Part shown: piece by piece, positions 11,952 to 25,210 of the stretch
How positions within the stretch are numbered: position 1 is the stretch's first letter
How the letters are laid out: each line of letters begins with the position of its first letter
Assembly (NCBI GenBank): GCA_018389105.1
Contig: JACATO010002127.1
Location: 806,001 to 870,000, forward strand
Length of the DNA: 64,000 nt
Source of the DNA: Nautilus pompilius
Taxonomy: Eukaryota > Mollusca > Cephalopoda > Nautilida > Nautilidae
Direction of reading: 5' to 3'
Position numbers and translations under genes: made by a program
Notes under the pieces: generated by a model
Database searches by the model: none
What the model saw: the letters and a program-made list of their open reading frames with translations, nothing else
What the model was told of the DNA's origin: nothing

Positions 11952-13557
11952 CTATAGTGTCAAGCAATAGTTCGCCAACATGGAGGGGCTCCACTTTCCC
12001 TGGTACCGCTTTTCCATGTCCATAATGTCCTGATGGAATCGTTCTCCCTGCTCATCACTGACTGCCCCGAAATTTTCGGGGAAAAAATCAAGGTGTGAGT
12101 CTATTAAATAGATTTTTAGACTCATGTTGCACCCGAGAGCTTTGTATGATGTCAGCAGGTGTTCTACAACATCGCGGTAATTTTCTGCCTTGTGATTCCT
12201 CAAAAAATCGCTGCAAATTCTTTTAAAGGATAGCCATGCAGTTTCTTCACATTCATTAAGCTGATCATCGAAATCTTCATCACGAATAAGTTCCCTGATC
12301 TGGGTCCTACAAAAATACCCTCCTTTTTTTTGCATCACTGATCTTGGGGAATTTATTCGTGATGTAGGTAAATCCAGGGCCAGTTTTATCCATTGCTTTG
12401 ACTAAGTTCTTCATCAGCCCCAGTTTAATGTGCAAAGCAGGGCAGGAAGATAAATATTTTTAGGATCAACAAGTGGAGAGTTGATGACATTCTTCTTCCT
12501 TGGGGTCAGTGATTTTCGTGCTGGCCACACCTTTTGTTCGTAATGGTTTTTTTGTCTCTGCTGTCCCACTCGCAGAGGAAACAGCAGTACTTGATGTAGC
12601 CAAGTTGCATTTCGAGCAGCAGTGCCACAACGTTTAGGTCACCGCATATATTCCATTTAAATTCCCCATACTTGATTTTTTTCCAACAGAAGCTTCATGT
12701 TATCATACGATTCCTCCATGTCGGCTGCGTGAGCCACAGGAATGGAGGGGAACTTATTGCCGTTGTGGAGTAGAACGGCTTTTGTGCTTACTTTCGATGA
12801 GTCGATGAACAAGCGCCACTCATCTGTGTTGTATTCATGGCCGAGTTCCGCCATTACAGAACAAATGTCATTACAATACACCACACCATTTTCAACGGAG
12901 AAATAATCTTTAAAAATTTCATGCCGACGACGATAAAAACAAACTTTAGTATCCATATGGAGATAATTCCAGCCTTTTAACCTGGAGGCCAAAAGTTCGG
13001 CTTTCTGCTGAGACAAATCTAAATCGCAAACGAGATCATTAAGTTCTTCTTGAGTTATGAAATGCTGTTCATTTGATGAATGGCTTGGTTCGAATGTTGG
13101 ATCCATATCATCCTCTACTTGGTGTACTTTCTCATCATCAGACTCATCGTCACTAGGTGTCATGTTGTTTGGAGGCTCTGGCATAGGTAATTCCTGACTG
13201 CCTGGTACAGGCCTCATAGCAGATGGTAAATTAGGATGCTTCACAGTATGTTTGGTTCTTGATTATATACCCTTTATATCTGTCAGGCAGAAGTAGCAAT
13301 CCAATACGTGATCTTTGGGTTCTCTCCAAACCATAGGAACGGCAAAAGTCATACGGGATAAACCTCTTGCCCATTGTTTTGAGACGCGTGACACATTGAC
13401 GACAACAAATATGGGGCACCCAACTTTTATCCTGGTCACCCACTTTACAACCAAAGTAATGCTCATAGCATTTTTTAATGAGGGGTGTGAGAGAACATTT
13501 TTGGGATTTGAATGTCAAGTTTCCGCATCTGTAGCAGAAAGAATTCGGACTATTCAC
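11952..13557 (-). pseudogene. Broken transposase-like gene with N-terminal Cys-rich zinc finger
   Basis: It reads from ATG at 13557-13555 to TAG at 11954-11952, about 530 residues if continuous. Residues 1-65 carry CYRCG, a later Cys and CCRQC, a zinc-ribbon-like arrangement. An acidic linker follows (SDDESDDEK near 13135). The conserved core contains WRLFIDSSK, LLHNGNKFPSIP, NICGDLN, CCFLCEWDSRD, LHIKLGLMK and, near the C-terminus, LGCNMS, DFFPENFGAVS and QGERFHQD. I know this arrangement as an uncharacterised multicopy family in invertebrate genomes. Asp in FIDSS, Asp in GDLN and Glu in QGERF could form an RNase-H-fold DDE triad, with CCFLC as an inserted Cys pair; that is inference. Frame breaks lie near 13256-13262, in T7 at 12676-12682, in T7 at 12547-12553, near 12436-12446 and in T8 at 12324-12331. 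The gene sits inside the TIRs listed around it. Confidence 0.8.
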
Positions 13558-13712
13558 ACAGTTTCTCGGAATTATAATGGTGGATGAGTGTTACTCACAG
13601 CATGGTAAGGATCTGAAAGTACGACAGATATATTATTATTGACAGGAAACGGAAATAAGTACAAATATACAAACCAGGAGAAGAATTTCGGGGCTTCTCA
13701 CCCCAGCCCTGA

Positions 13713-13810
13713 GTTATAGACAAATTCTGGAAACATATTTGGATTCAGCGTGCAAAAGCACATAAGAAATAGTAATTTGTGTGTAATTAAAAAATCTTTG
13801 TTGACCAGTG
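13713..13810 (-). repeat. Right terminal inverted repeat
   Basis: Inverse partner of 11686-11795, ending GTTGACCAGTG at 13810. The arm overlaps the region upstream of the transposase-like ATG and may contain its promoter. Confidence 0.85.
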
Positions 13811-13812
13811 TA

Positions 13813-14610
13813 ATTATTTAAAAACAAATTAAAGATGGTGAATTAATACAGTAAAATTATTCTAAAAAACAAATAAAAGAAACTAATATTTAATGTTTGC
13901 GTAGTTTCTCAATAATATAACATTAAAGGTGAGTTTCTCTAATCAAATTTAAAAAAAAAAATAAAACCGTGCAGCAAATATTTTTTTCAGAAAATCTGAA
14001 ATTATTTTAATCAAGAAATTTCGATATATGATAATTTATTTCAGAATACAAAAACAGAGTGTTTGGTAGATTTCGATCACTGCCTTAAACACACTTTATC
14101 ATCCGGTAATGCCTTTTATATCACATAATAATAAATAAATTAATTAATAATTTATATGAACAGATAATAAAAACAAAAAACAACCTTTTAATTTTTCTAT
14201 TCCATAAAACAAAGTAGATATCTGGAGTGAGCTCAGTGTAGCTTTTCTAAAATCTTGACAGGGCCGACATAGATAAAACCCAGTTAAAAATTTAAGATTA
14301 ATTAAAGTGTCTGACCAGCGCACTGGTTGGGTGTCTTGTGTCAAATTGTCGGCGAGAATAATCGCGAGTTTAAAGAATAAAAAGAAGCGTACACATAAAA
14401 TACACATTAATAGCACATGAAACATATAAGGTAATTATTTATAGATGGTTATTCAAAATTCTGCTACAAAAATAAATAATATCTCGAACAGACTGCAAAT
14501 TACAATGTTGTTTTATAAATAGTGGTAGCAATAATTAATCGTAAAGGTGAGATTTTTATTTACCAGAATTTTTTTTACTGCAGCTGTTAGATGCTTTAAA
14601 ATTTCATATT

Positions 14611-14649
<39 letters not shown>

Positions 14650-15536
14650 TGTGTTGTGTGTGTGTGTAATATCTTATGTATACACCAGAAAAAGATATGA
14701 AACTTTGCATTTTACCCGTACGTACAAATGTTTTTGCATTGATTAAGTGTAAAAAGCGACTGCATATCTTTGAGACGAAGTTATATTTGACAGTCACGCC
14801 ACTAGATTACTCAAGAGATTTCAGTAAATCCATTTTGGCGGTATCGACAGATAAAACATCAAATTATCATTCAGGTACAAATTAAAATTATCAACTTATT
14901 TGTATATATTGTTGTGTCATAATTTAAAGTTAAAGCAAAACTTTTAGATTCTTATACTACTTTATTTTTAAAAGAGAAACAAAAATTATCTACAATGGCA
15001 GAAAAAATCAAAATAAAAAATGAATCGTTTTTGATTGGAACAATTAATATTCTTTAATTAATTTAGCTTGATAATGCCTATTTTTGTAAACAGAAAATAT
15101 GAAAAACGCGAATATTTAATTTTATTTTTAAAATAGGCTATTTAACTTATTGTCTTTCGTTTTAGAAAATATTTGAAAATACATTTGTTTGTATTTCCTT
15201 CTTGTTGCACATTAATTATTGTATTTGATATTTATTCAGAAACAATGGATAAAATTTTAACTCACTCCATTTTAAATAACTTCACAGAAAAGTTTTAGAT
15301 TCAGTGGACAAAAGCTTTCTAAGAAAATACGGTATTTAGTAGTAAAAGATCTACTTTACGTGATATTTTGCGACAAATAAGATTTTCTGCAGCAACTGTT
15401 TCAATTTTTAAAACTTTTATAATAGCTTAAATAAATAAATCTGTTGTTGTTTTCAACTTTTTAATCATATTTATTGTACTTTTAATAATTAATAATTTTT
15501 TTGCTTTTATTTGAGCATATAAAATTTTTTTCGTAG
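13813..15536. other. Intron 1, AT-rich segment
   Basis: No gene recognised. Contains the TG microsatellite at 14614-14667. Confidence 0.5.
14614..14667. repeat. (TG)n microsatellite
   Basis: About 54 bp of TG/GT with two small interruptions (GGG and GTTG). Confidence 0.95.
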
Positions 15537-15599
15537 GCACTTCTCTACAAATGTTACCAGCACGATAAAGAACAACGGTACTTCTGGCTAGCTGATATG
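15537..15599 (+). other. Possible cryptic cassette exon in intron 1
   Basis: A T-rich tract ending TTTTTTTCGTAG precedes 63 bp that end at a good donor, GTAAGA (15600). The segment is open in its own frame 0 (begins ALLYKCYQH, ends FWLADM). The flanking exons join in phase 1, and in that phase it contains TAA after ten codons, so inclusion would truncate the receptor. It could be a poison exon, a chance arrangement, or part of something unrelated. Confidence 0.2.
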
Positions 15600-18500
15600 G
15601 TAAGACAGAAATGAATCCCTTTCAGCTTACGTTCGTTATATAAGTACACTATTCAAAGTACAGTGTAGTTTAATATTTAACTGTGTAGCGAAATAGCCGT
15701 TGTTTAACAAAAAGCTAAATATGTTAGCAAATGCAAATAAAACAAATAATTTAGTCAGAAAGAATAAATACCAACTTTTAAAAAATTCATTAAATTTAGT
15801 ATCGGGTAAATAAATTTTCCCAAAAAAATGATAACATTTCTAAGAGTAAAAATCAGCACCGAAAATGTACACTATAAATAAGATGCTCTAATTTTACTCT
15901 AACTACCCTTAATAAGTTCATATGAATTACTTAGAATATAGATGCGATTTGGAAATTGTTCGTATAATTATGTATTTTATTTTAAATCATGTGTAAATGT
16001 AATTTTTGTAAATATTTTAATTATAACATCTCATTTCGCAGTATTACACCAATACACAGTAAGACCTGAAAATCGATTTATAGCACACAATACCGACATT
16101 TTACGCTAATAAATTCTAAAGTAATATACGTTTATATACTAGAGAATCCTTGTTTAAATTGATAATTAAATTGCGTGGAAAAATACATAATGCCCCCCAA
16201 AAGGGTTCATTTCCCCTTTAATGTACTAAAAGAAACTAAATGACTTTCTAGATATCATGGTAAACGGTAGATAATGCATCGCAGTATTTTATATCACATT
16301 TTGGTCTTTCATCATTTGTATTATAAAATAGTATACCTTGTGCTTTTTGCGTTTAATGGCGCGTATCACCAACAAAAGCTTGATGGTTTTCTCTTCATTG
16401 TGTATATGTTTACATGTGTGTATACATACATTCTTCAGTAGGTAACTTTTAGGAGAAAAATCTTTAGATGAAGTGTGTGATTTATAAGGCGCATGGTTTT
16501 GAAGAATCTGCTTTCCAGAATTTATTTTATGGAAAACTAAAACGTGGATTTTTATTGGTTATGGAATCCAATAGCTTGCTTGGTTTAATTTGATGTTGAA
16601 ATAATTCAAATGAAAATTTAAATAAATTAACTATATATAAACAAACAACAACATTATCGTACAAGAAGGGCTCTTTAAATAATTTGTTATGTAATAATAA
16701 GGCGGTTTAATCAGACAGGAGTGGATAGACATGGTCTAGTATGGAATAAATCAAATAAAAATTATTTGGATAATGTCTTTTTTGTTAATTATATCGGCTT
16801 AGACACTATTTTCTTGGCTTTTTCTACAGCTAAACAAAAGTTTTCACAGGGACTATCTACTTAGTCGCCTATTAGAACTAGTAATTCTGCATTAAGTAGG
16901 CAGCCGAGAGAGACACATCACAAGCGCAGATATATAATAACAATATATAAGGCCTTTTCACACCATTAGCATAATCAAGAAACTATAATTTTAAAAGATC
17001 AACGTAATGAAATGTTTATAATGAACAATGAATGAGTTTTATGGGATATCCATCTTATGTCAAGTTTGTAATCCGTGAAAAATATTTATGCAAAGTTAAA
17101 TATTTGTTTTGATTTTCATAATTTATTTATTGTATATCTCTTTGCCTAATCTCGCAGGCATTTCATACATTTACCAAAATCATTGGTTACTTTTGTATTA
17201 AATATAATAAGTTTTATATCTCATTTAAGATCAATGAAAACTCAAGATGCATATGTGCTTGCAGTTGCTTCTTCAGTATTCACTAGTATCAAATAAATAC
17301 ATATTTTTCTTAATAAGTTTTGGGTCATTAAGTGCAAATAAATAGAGATACATTTACGAAAGAAAGCCGAGTAGAGAGAAAAATATGCATTCCTGATATT
17401 ATCATGTTATTTTATATTTGTATTGAATTAGAGTGGATTCCATACATTTCCTGGTTTTTCGCCTGAAAATTTGACAGATAATGTGAATTACTTTTAAATA
17501 AGGATATACCTGTAATAATGCAAAAAAAAATTAATATTCTACAGTATATATGGTTTATAGCTTGTTAGTGTACATAAATGTGGTAACAAAAAGTATATTT
17601 TATCTGTGTTTTTAAATGCTTAGTCCAACAGCTAAAACTGGTTTACCATAACACTAGAATTTCGCCAGATGTAATGAGCTGTTTAACAACTCTGATTAGT
17701 TATGGAATACTTTCTTTTCTTTCTTTATAATTTTTATCCCTGACTGCAATATTATAGTGTATATATTGTATAGTAATAATTTTTATTTATTTTTTATTCA
17801 ATCACATTATCTTTACATACAGGACACCAATTTCGTCTAAATGACTAAGTTTTTGATTAATTTATGTACCGATTTAAGTCGATTATTATGAAATTTTCCC
17901 GTTTACTTTCAAAAACCTAGTTTGGAAAACCTTTTGTTTTTTAGCTGGTATACATATTAATATTCGAATAATCCATATATTAAAATATGCAAATTAAAAT
18001 AATCTATATTATTACCTAATATTTATGCTGGAATTTTTTTTTATAGTTTAACAGAATTTAGTGGAAAATTGGGACTTGTGTCTGTCTATACAGAAACATT
18101 ATAATTTTTGTTTAATATATTTTCTTTGTTAGCCACTGTTTCTGTTTTCTTGTTCATATTAATTTTTGGTGTTTCATAAAATTAACTTTCACATTAAAGT
18201 TTTCAAAATTTTAAGGTTACCTCATGTGAACCATTAAAACTGTATAATTCACAAGAGTCGTATGAAGATATGTAGCACGTATCACAAGAAGGCAGATGAA
18301 TATTTCTGAGAGTGCTAATGACTATTCATAGAATTGAAGAATAACTTTGGTTTTGCTACTGGAGTTTACACAGTACAAAATATCCAGTTGTGAAGATACT
18401 CAAAACTGGTTTGGTACATTTGCCATAACACTGCATATTTTAGCTGGTTGCATCCATCAAAATTTGATCTCGACCTAAGCTATATTTTCCGGGGATAATT

Positions 18501-21500
18501 TTTTACATCGGCTGTCTTGAGCTACATGAGTGACATAATTGAAATATTGGTTAATTCCTAGTTTGTTGAGGGGCTACTAACCAGTTGCTCTAGTTTGTGA
18601 TTTGTCAGTAATTAATACTGGGGAAGAAAGCATTTCGTATTTGCATACGGACTCATTTTGCCTTTATTTAGAAACTTGAAGACGGTCTTTTTTTACATTT
18701 AGCGTTTCTAATTATTTTTACTTAGCTATTTTAGAATGTTTTTGTAGAGTATTTAAAATTTTTTCTTTTATGACCAATTAACATGAAAATTTTTGAAAGG
18801 GGAAAAATGACAACCATAATACATAATGGTCGTGAAATTATTGACGAAAATTAAAGACAACGCAAAAATTGTATTTAGACACAACGCAACATGAACATGA
18901 ACATGGAAAGTGACTACAATATATAGATTCTGTGCAATAAATGGTTAACGTTTTCACTTGCTTAGCAAAACCTCTTTCGTTACAGATGGAAATTAGTTGG
19001 AAAAATAATTAGGTTAGAAAAAATATAAAGTTATGGAAATGTAGATCATTTTAATTTAATGCGTCGATCTGGGTTGTTGCGCTAGATGACGAAACTTGAA
19101 TTTTCAGCGAATAGCTTTTGTTTCCAGTCTTAGTTCTATAGTCTCAAACATCTCTGAGTTATCTCCTGTATGATTTCCCCCCCTTTACTTAAATAGAAAA
19201 GATTTCAATCTTTCTGTTTAGGGAAACCAAATTTTGTCGACTTTTCCAATAATTTATTAAATTAAAAAAAAAAGTAATTGGCTTTCATGAATGAAATATG
19301 CCAAGTTTGGTTTAGGAAAGAATCTAAATTACCTTTTGTTCTTTCTATTTTTAAGCTATAATATATTCAGCAGAGAATTTCTGATTTGTCACTTATAAGA
19401 TGGATGACTGCCGCAAATATGTAGAGCCATTTTCTTTCTTAGTTTTGGATGGTGCTTCATACGGAATGTAAGGTCATCTTTACTTCCTCCTATGACTGCC
19501 ATAATGACTCATACGTACGATGTATTTAAATGGAATTTTCTGCCATGTCATATTTAATGACAAGTAAAGTTATGCATAAATTGTCTTTATGGTTCTTGAA
19601 GTGTCATTAAAGTCAAAGTAAAGATAATTTTTCGTCTTGTATATGTTTCATATTTTATATAAAATAAAATAAAAATCAAGTAATGTGTTGTTTGTTTTTT
19701 TGTCATAAAATGCATTGAATTGTATTTTTTGTGTATATGATGAAAAACAACATGCATTTATTTCAAATTTATATCAACTTTAAAAAATACATAAATAAAA
19801 AACAAGAGGGAATGTAATTAATTTTTAAAAATTAATTTTGTACAAAACACGGTATGAGATTAGTGAGGAAAGATCTATCTCAGATAAATATTTATTTTGG
19901 TAATTAATTGAATTCTCACCAACAGAATGTTATGATGATGAAATGTTTCTCCCTCCTCCCGGGCGTGCAGAACTGATCAATGTGCGATAGCTTCATCAAT
20001 AAAGCTTTCAGCCTTTTATTATTATTATTGACAAAAAATATTATTAAAAAAATATATCAAAGGCCTTTTGTCGTACGTTCGTTGTCCTGCGTACCAAAGC
20101 GTGCCAACGAGGAATCCGTGACTTCTTTGGTCAGATCGAAATCAACTGGTGGCGTATTCATTGTGCGTATCACAGTTATTTCCTTTTTTTGAAAATATTC
20201 CTTTAAATTATGTGCTTATCAACAGAATTCAAATGTTATCGAGGGAACTTGGTTACGTAAAAGTGATATGGTTTAACATTTTAGCTATGTTCAGTCAGTA
20301 GGCGTCTGTTCATAAAGACAACCTTTCCCGCAAAAATAACTTAATGCAAAATAATTCTTTAGGAAAATTAATATACACATGATTTCAGTCACATTAATAC
20401 AGTTTGGTAAAAGATGGATTAAAAATCGATTTGAGCGGATAAAATATCTGATCGAAATTTTTATGAAAATAATAGGATGTAGGAAGTAATCAGTAATCAT
20501 ATAAAATCTACACAAACTTGTCATAAGTAAATAGACACGTCTGAAATCAAATATGCTATTCCAGTCACATGAAAACGAAACTGTAGACGATTAAAAAGAA
20601 GAAAAAACAAAACCGATTCTTTAGTAGACTTACAGCACTATGATGGATTAGCAAGTTTATGAATGCGCATTCGTAAAAAGTGTTGAAAATAAATTTATCT
20701 TTTATATACTAAGAAGATAAAGCGAAATACAAAACCGACGAGGCCACAATAACACGTCTCGTACGAGAACCGGTCCGCGACTTGTTGATCTCTGCAAGAA
20801 AAAAATGTAATTTTGCTGCTTCAGAAAATAGTTGATGGAAAGGTATCTTAATTTTTTTTTAAATGGGCTAATATCTTTACATACTGTAGTGAAATAGTGT
20901 GTAATTAGAAAGGCGATCCCACGTTATAGGCCCAACGCTGGTGATATTCTAGATTTTGTCTTTGATCATTTTTCTTCGATTAAATTTTGAAGTTACGATC
21001 TCCTCTCGGATTTCAAGATATTTTAGATATTTTCAACTTATGCGCATTTTATTAATAATTGAAAGTGCTAGAAATTAATTTTATAGAACATTTTCTATGT
21101 AAAAAGTTTTAAAAGATAGCAGACAAGTGTTCACATTTAATAAACATGCTATAGAATGTAAATATTTATTGTAACTATTTAGTTTATTTATCGCACAAAT
21201 CTTCATTTTAGAGAGACAGAAAGTATATTTCATCGTAACATTTACTAATAATACTATGACATTACAAAATAATTAAAATTTTGATTTTTTCCAGCAGTGG
21301 TTATTAGAAAATGCAAAACGTCATTAGCTTTTACACATGATCACCAGGTTGTTGAGATATCTATGGATCACTAGTAAATGCCATTTTTACTTTACCTGTA
21401 ACAACTGACATGAATAAAAGAGCCACTATCTTTATATATCATTTACATGACATTAAATACTACAAGGAACAAATACTAAATAAATATTATAAGACTTTTC

Positions 21501-24500
21501 GCTCTTTTACTCAGTGATTAAAGATAAAGTAAAAGGAACTTTTTATCCAGTGTTTATAGCTTTTAGACGGAGTAATGATGCTACTAGTATCAACAAATCT
21601 AAATAATATCAGAATCTGTTAAGTGTATTCTATGAATAATTATCCAAAGTAACCATCAAGTATAAAAAAGCAAAGATTATAGCTAAAAGTTTTGTATCAT
21701 TCTAGAACTAAAATAACAAAATCTATAGTCAAATCATGCTAGTATAGGTTGACTTTCCACCAATAACCACTTCTAAATTTCTGTCATTGAATAGTTCTAA
21801 TTAACTCACACTTGTCAGGATTTATGAGATACTTGCGGAAAACGTTCATAGTTGCAATGTTGGATTTCAAATTGATACATTTTCAATTTTTAAATCAAGT
21901 ATGTGGAAAACTACAAAGCGGTATGCACTTCAATACCTTAACGTAACACATTATGCAAATTTAAATTTATTTAGACTTCATTACGGAAAATTGTAAAATT
22001 ACGGGTTGATGCAAAACCTTTTGGTATGGACATAGATCCTTAGTTTGTGTAAATCTGCAATACATTGTGGAAGCGTCAATTTGAACATTTTCAGCGTTGA
22101 GTCTTTAGAATGTTACCAGCTCTCAAGCGTTAGCCTGCAGAAAACTCAAGGAAGAGTTTTAAAATAATTCAGATTTCTGTGGAGATAGATAGTAACAGAG
22201 TACTTTGTTTATTTGCAAAAAGATTAAGCTGAGAAATAGAAAATTTAAAAAAAATTTAGTCTAAAGGTTGCAACTAGATTTAAGAAGAAAATGCAGATTT
22301 CTGCTAATAATTATAATGCAGACTAGTTTAACAATCAAAATGAAAGGCAATTCTGCATTGTAATAACTAAACTGAACTCAAAGACAGTTGTCACTGAAAC
22401 TTTTCATCTTTATTCGCATTAAAAAGAAAGGTTAGAAAATAGTCGGAGAGAGAAAACTCTCACCACTAACTTTTAAAGCCTTTACCTGAGAGGATTCTCA
22501 GTGGATTTTAATATGAGAGAGAGATAGTGGAATGTTTACTAATGAGTGACAAATGCTTCAATGCATATGATTAAAGGGGAAAATGAAGAAATCACATTCT
22601 GCTTTTTTATATACCTCTCTCAAAACTTTAATTCCTACATTCATTTTTGTTTGGCAGTTGAACAATCATTGTGTTTCTTAGCAGGAAGAATATTCAACTG
22701 CTTAAAGGAGAATACTGTAAGTGAGATACATGATTATTTACCATTCATATGCTTTGACTCATCTGCAAAGACTTTAAATATTTTTAAACTATGTTTATCT
22801 GTGTGCACCTGCAAATAAATTCCATATTGCTATCATAAATAGGAATTTGGATAATAATCGGGAATGACTGATTTGGAAAAAAAAAAATATATATATACAC
22901 ATATACATTTATTCATTGAGGGTCGACTTTTGACCAGATCAATTCTATTATATGCTCAGAATTTGATGGAGTGGATGTCAATGCGTACAATAGTTGTACA
23001 ACATATGCATAGCAGATCCGACAGATCCAGACTCTAATTCTATAATCACGTAGAAATAACATTTTTTGCATCTTCTATGATTGAGCATTTCTTCAGATGT
23101 AAGATGAATGCTACATGACATGCGGGCTTACGCGAAGAACGCGGTCAAGACAAGGGCTGAGATCGGTTTTGTTTTATGATTCTTGTGGGTAAATGTGGAA
23201 TGAGGTCATTCAAGGACATCGCAACAGTTAAAGCTGAAATATATCCAGTTATCATAAAATAGGTAACAAAAACGAATTGTATTTAAAATTTGATTATTTA
23301 TTGCTGCTTTAAATATTGATTTGTTCTCTATACATATATAATATTTTTTCTTTATTGAAAATATCAACAATAGACAAAAAGTAATTCATATTTAATCTTT
23401 AATGTCTGAATAAAATTGTGTCCTGTTGTCTTTTTTGTGTCGCATTTACATGCCATTTAATAAGTGCTTTCTCATTTAATGTCGTGTAAATTCCACGTAC
23501 AGGTGGTATTTTTGTTATCTTTTCAAGATTTCAGGAAGATGACTTATATTGCAGTTCAATGAGTAAAGAGGAACATGCTATCAAAGTGTTACTTCATCCC
23601 TAAAAGGAAAAGTCCTACAATTTGATCACTGTTGTGTTTGTACAGAAATCCAAATAAATAAAGCAAAGAAATATGTTATTAAAGTATATATATACGAGTA
23701 TATGTATTTATCATCGATATTCATAATGTGTAATGGTTATGAAATGGGAAATAAAATAACAGTATCAATATATATGTATCAAGCAAAAAAACTGAAATCA
23801 AAAGAAGCAAACCAAATAAACTTTGGTATAGAAAACAAATTTATTTATAATTAAAATAAATAAATGAATCAAATGATAAACTTTGAACTATTCTTTACTG
23901 AAATCGCAGTAAAGTGCTTCCAATAGTAAAGACGTTCCAAGATCGAGAAGAAGGATTGGTTTTAAACAATAAATGCTAGTTGGTGTTTAATTATTTATAT
24001 ATATATATGCATTCATACGTAATATTTAAAATTAATACTTACCGCCATATATCCAAGTTTGCGGTGAGATTAAAACGAATAAGATCACAACATTTTGAAT
24101 TCCTATCTGAATTAGATAAAGTTATTGCTTTTATTTACTTTTGCATACGGAAGACCGCTAGATGGTACAGCTACAGTAATTTATAATTGGTTAAATCATG
24201 TGACAGCGATTATAGATTCATCTTTACGTAAACATATGATGTCGATTATGCGTACATTTAATTAAGAATTTCTGGTTTTGTAATAACTTATCCCTGCATT
24301 AAATTGGCTTCTGTCTTTCCTACAATCATTTTTATAGTTTCTATCTTATTTCAAACGCTATTATGTTACGATGTAAAGAGAAGGTAATGATAAAATCCGC
24401 AATACACCATTTGTTTTTTATTTCCCTTTTTACGAACAAACATTTTTTTAAAAAAATTTCTTGTTTTCTCGCATCGCTTAATTAAATTACGTAACCTAAT

Positions 24501-24589
24501 ATAAAAAATTAAAACGCGTGTACTTCCGATACATACTAGCAGAGTGATCTTTCCTTCTTAATTAATCACTAATCTAAAGAACCGAGAGG
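15600..24589. other. Intron 1, long AT-rich segment without recognised genes
   Basis: About 9 kb. I found no convincing frame, transposon terminus or tRNA-like promoter. Moderately less AT-rich patches (18430-18610, 19380-19560, 20740-20800, 22910-23180) match nothing I recognise. Confidence 0.5.
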
Positions 24590-25210
24590 GCGTTATTACA
24601 TGATATCTGCACGAAATTTAATATGAAACAGTAAATGCCATTTGAATGCGATGTAAAGATGACTTTTCGTTCGTTGGTGTACTCTTTAAAAATGCAATTA
24701 AAGCTGACTGTGCTTCGTGACGGCGGTAATAAGACCAGCGAACGAACGTTGGTAACATATTTGTAGAGAGGCGTTTTGCATTTCCTTGTGCAAGGCGGAA
24801 GAGGAAATTATTAATTGCGTGGATGAAATCAAGAGAATTCAGGTTCTTCTCAATTCACACATATTCCACCGTTATAGTTTAAGGCGCGCAGTGTAAAAGA
24901 ATCAAAAAGGCATAATGTTCTAATCTTCGGTGCACCCCTTTAAAAAGAAATTAAAGCCAAAAGATACTGCCAGAGCTTCATGATAATGAATGCCAAAGAT
25001 AGTAAAATATTTACGAGTTATTTGACGGTTTTATTTACTAAAGTCGACAATAAATTTTAAAGCCGTTATTGACCTCCGATTAGCAAAGATCGTCATGTCT
25101 TGCTATTGCAGTCTTTAAAATAACTCACCCTGGGGCTGAATATAATTTACTCGGTGTTGGTGACGTAGCGGTACAACAATCGGTATGCGCCATAAAAAAG
25201 AATCCGATTC
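24590..25210. promoter_or_regulatory. CpG-containing non-coding island, candidate enhancer
   Basis: CpGs and mixed-sequence words rise sharply against the AT-rich surroundings (for example 24705-24760 with GTGACGGCGG and GCGAACGAACG). There is no protein frame, simple repeat or transposon end. Homeodomain-type ATTAA/TTAAAG words recur. The composition resembles conserved intronic enhancers; no conservation data are available here. Confidence 0.25.

Larger units (their letters stand above)
11686..13810 (-). mobile_element. DNA transposon with long TIRs, superfamily not identified
   Basis: A 2125-bp element. The left end starts CACAGGTCAACAAA (11686) and the right end, read on the - strand, starts CACTGGTCAACAAA (13810). 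The inverted homology is imperfect and continues inward for about 100 bp on each side, including ACGCTGAAT at 11757-11765 and its complement ATTCAGCGT at 13743-13751. TA dinucleotides flank both ends (11684-11685, 13811-13812), consistent with a 2-bp TA target duplication, though the ATTA/TAAT context leaves the exact border open by a few bases. It carries one broken gene on the - strand, with an AATAAA (complement at 11867-11872) downstream of its stop. The TA duplication recalls Tc1/mariner and a few other groups, but the protein has no DD34E/D block. The copy is defective. Confidence 0.85.

Noticed and set aside
13315-13587. 90-codon + strand frame
   Set aside because: Antisense shadow of the zinc-finger end of the transposase-like gene, which has clear family motifs on the other strand.
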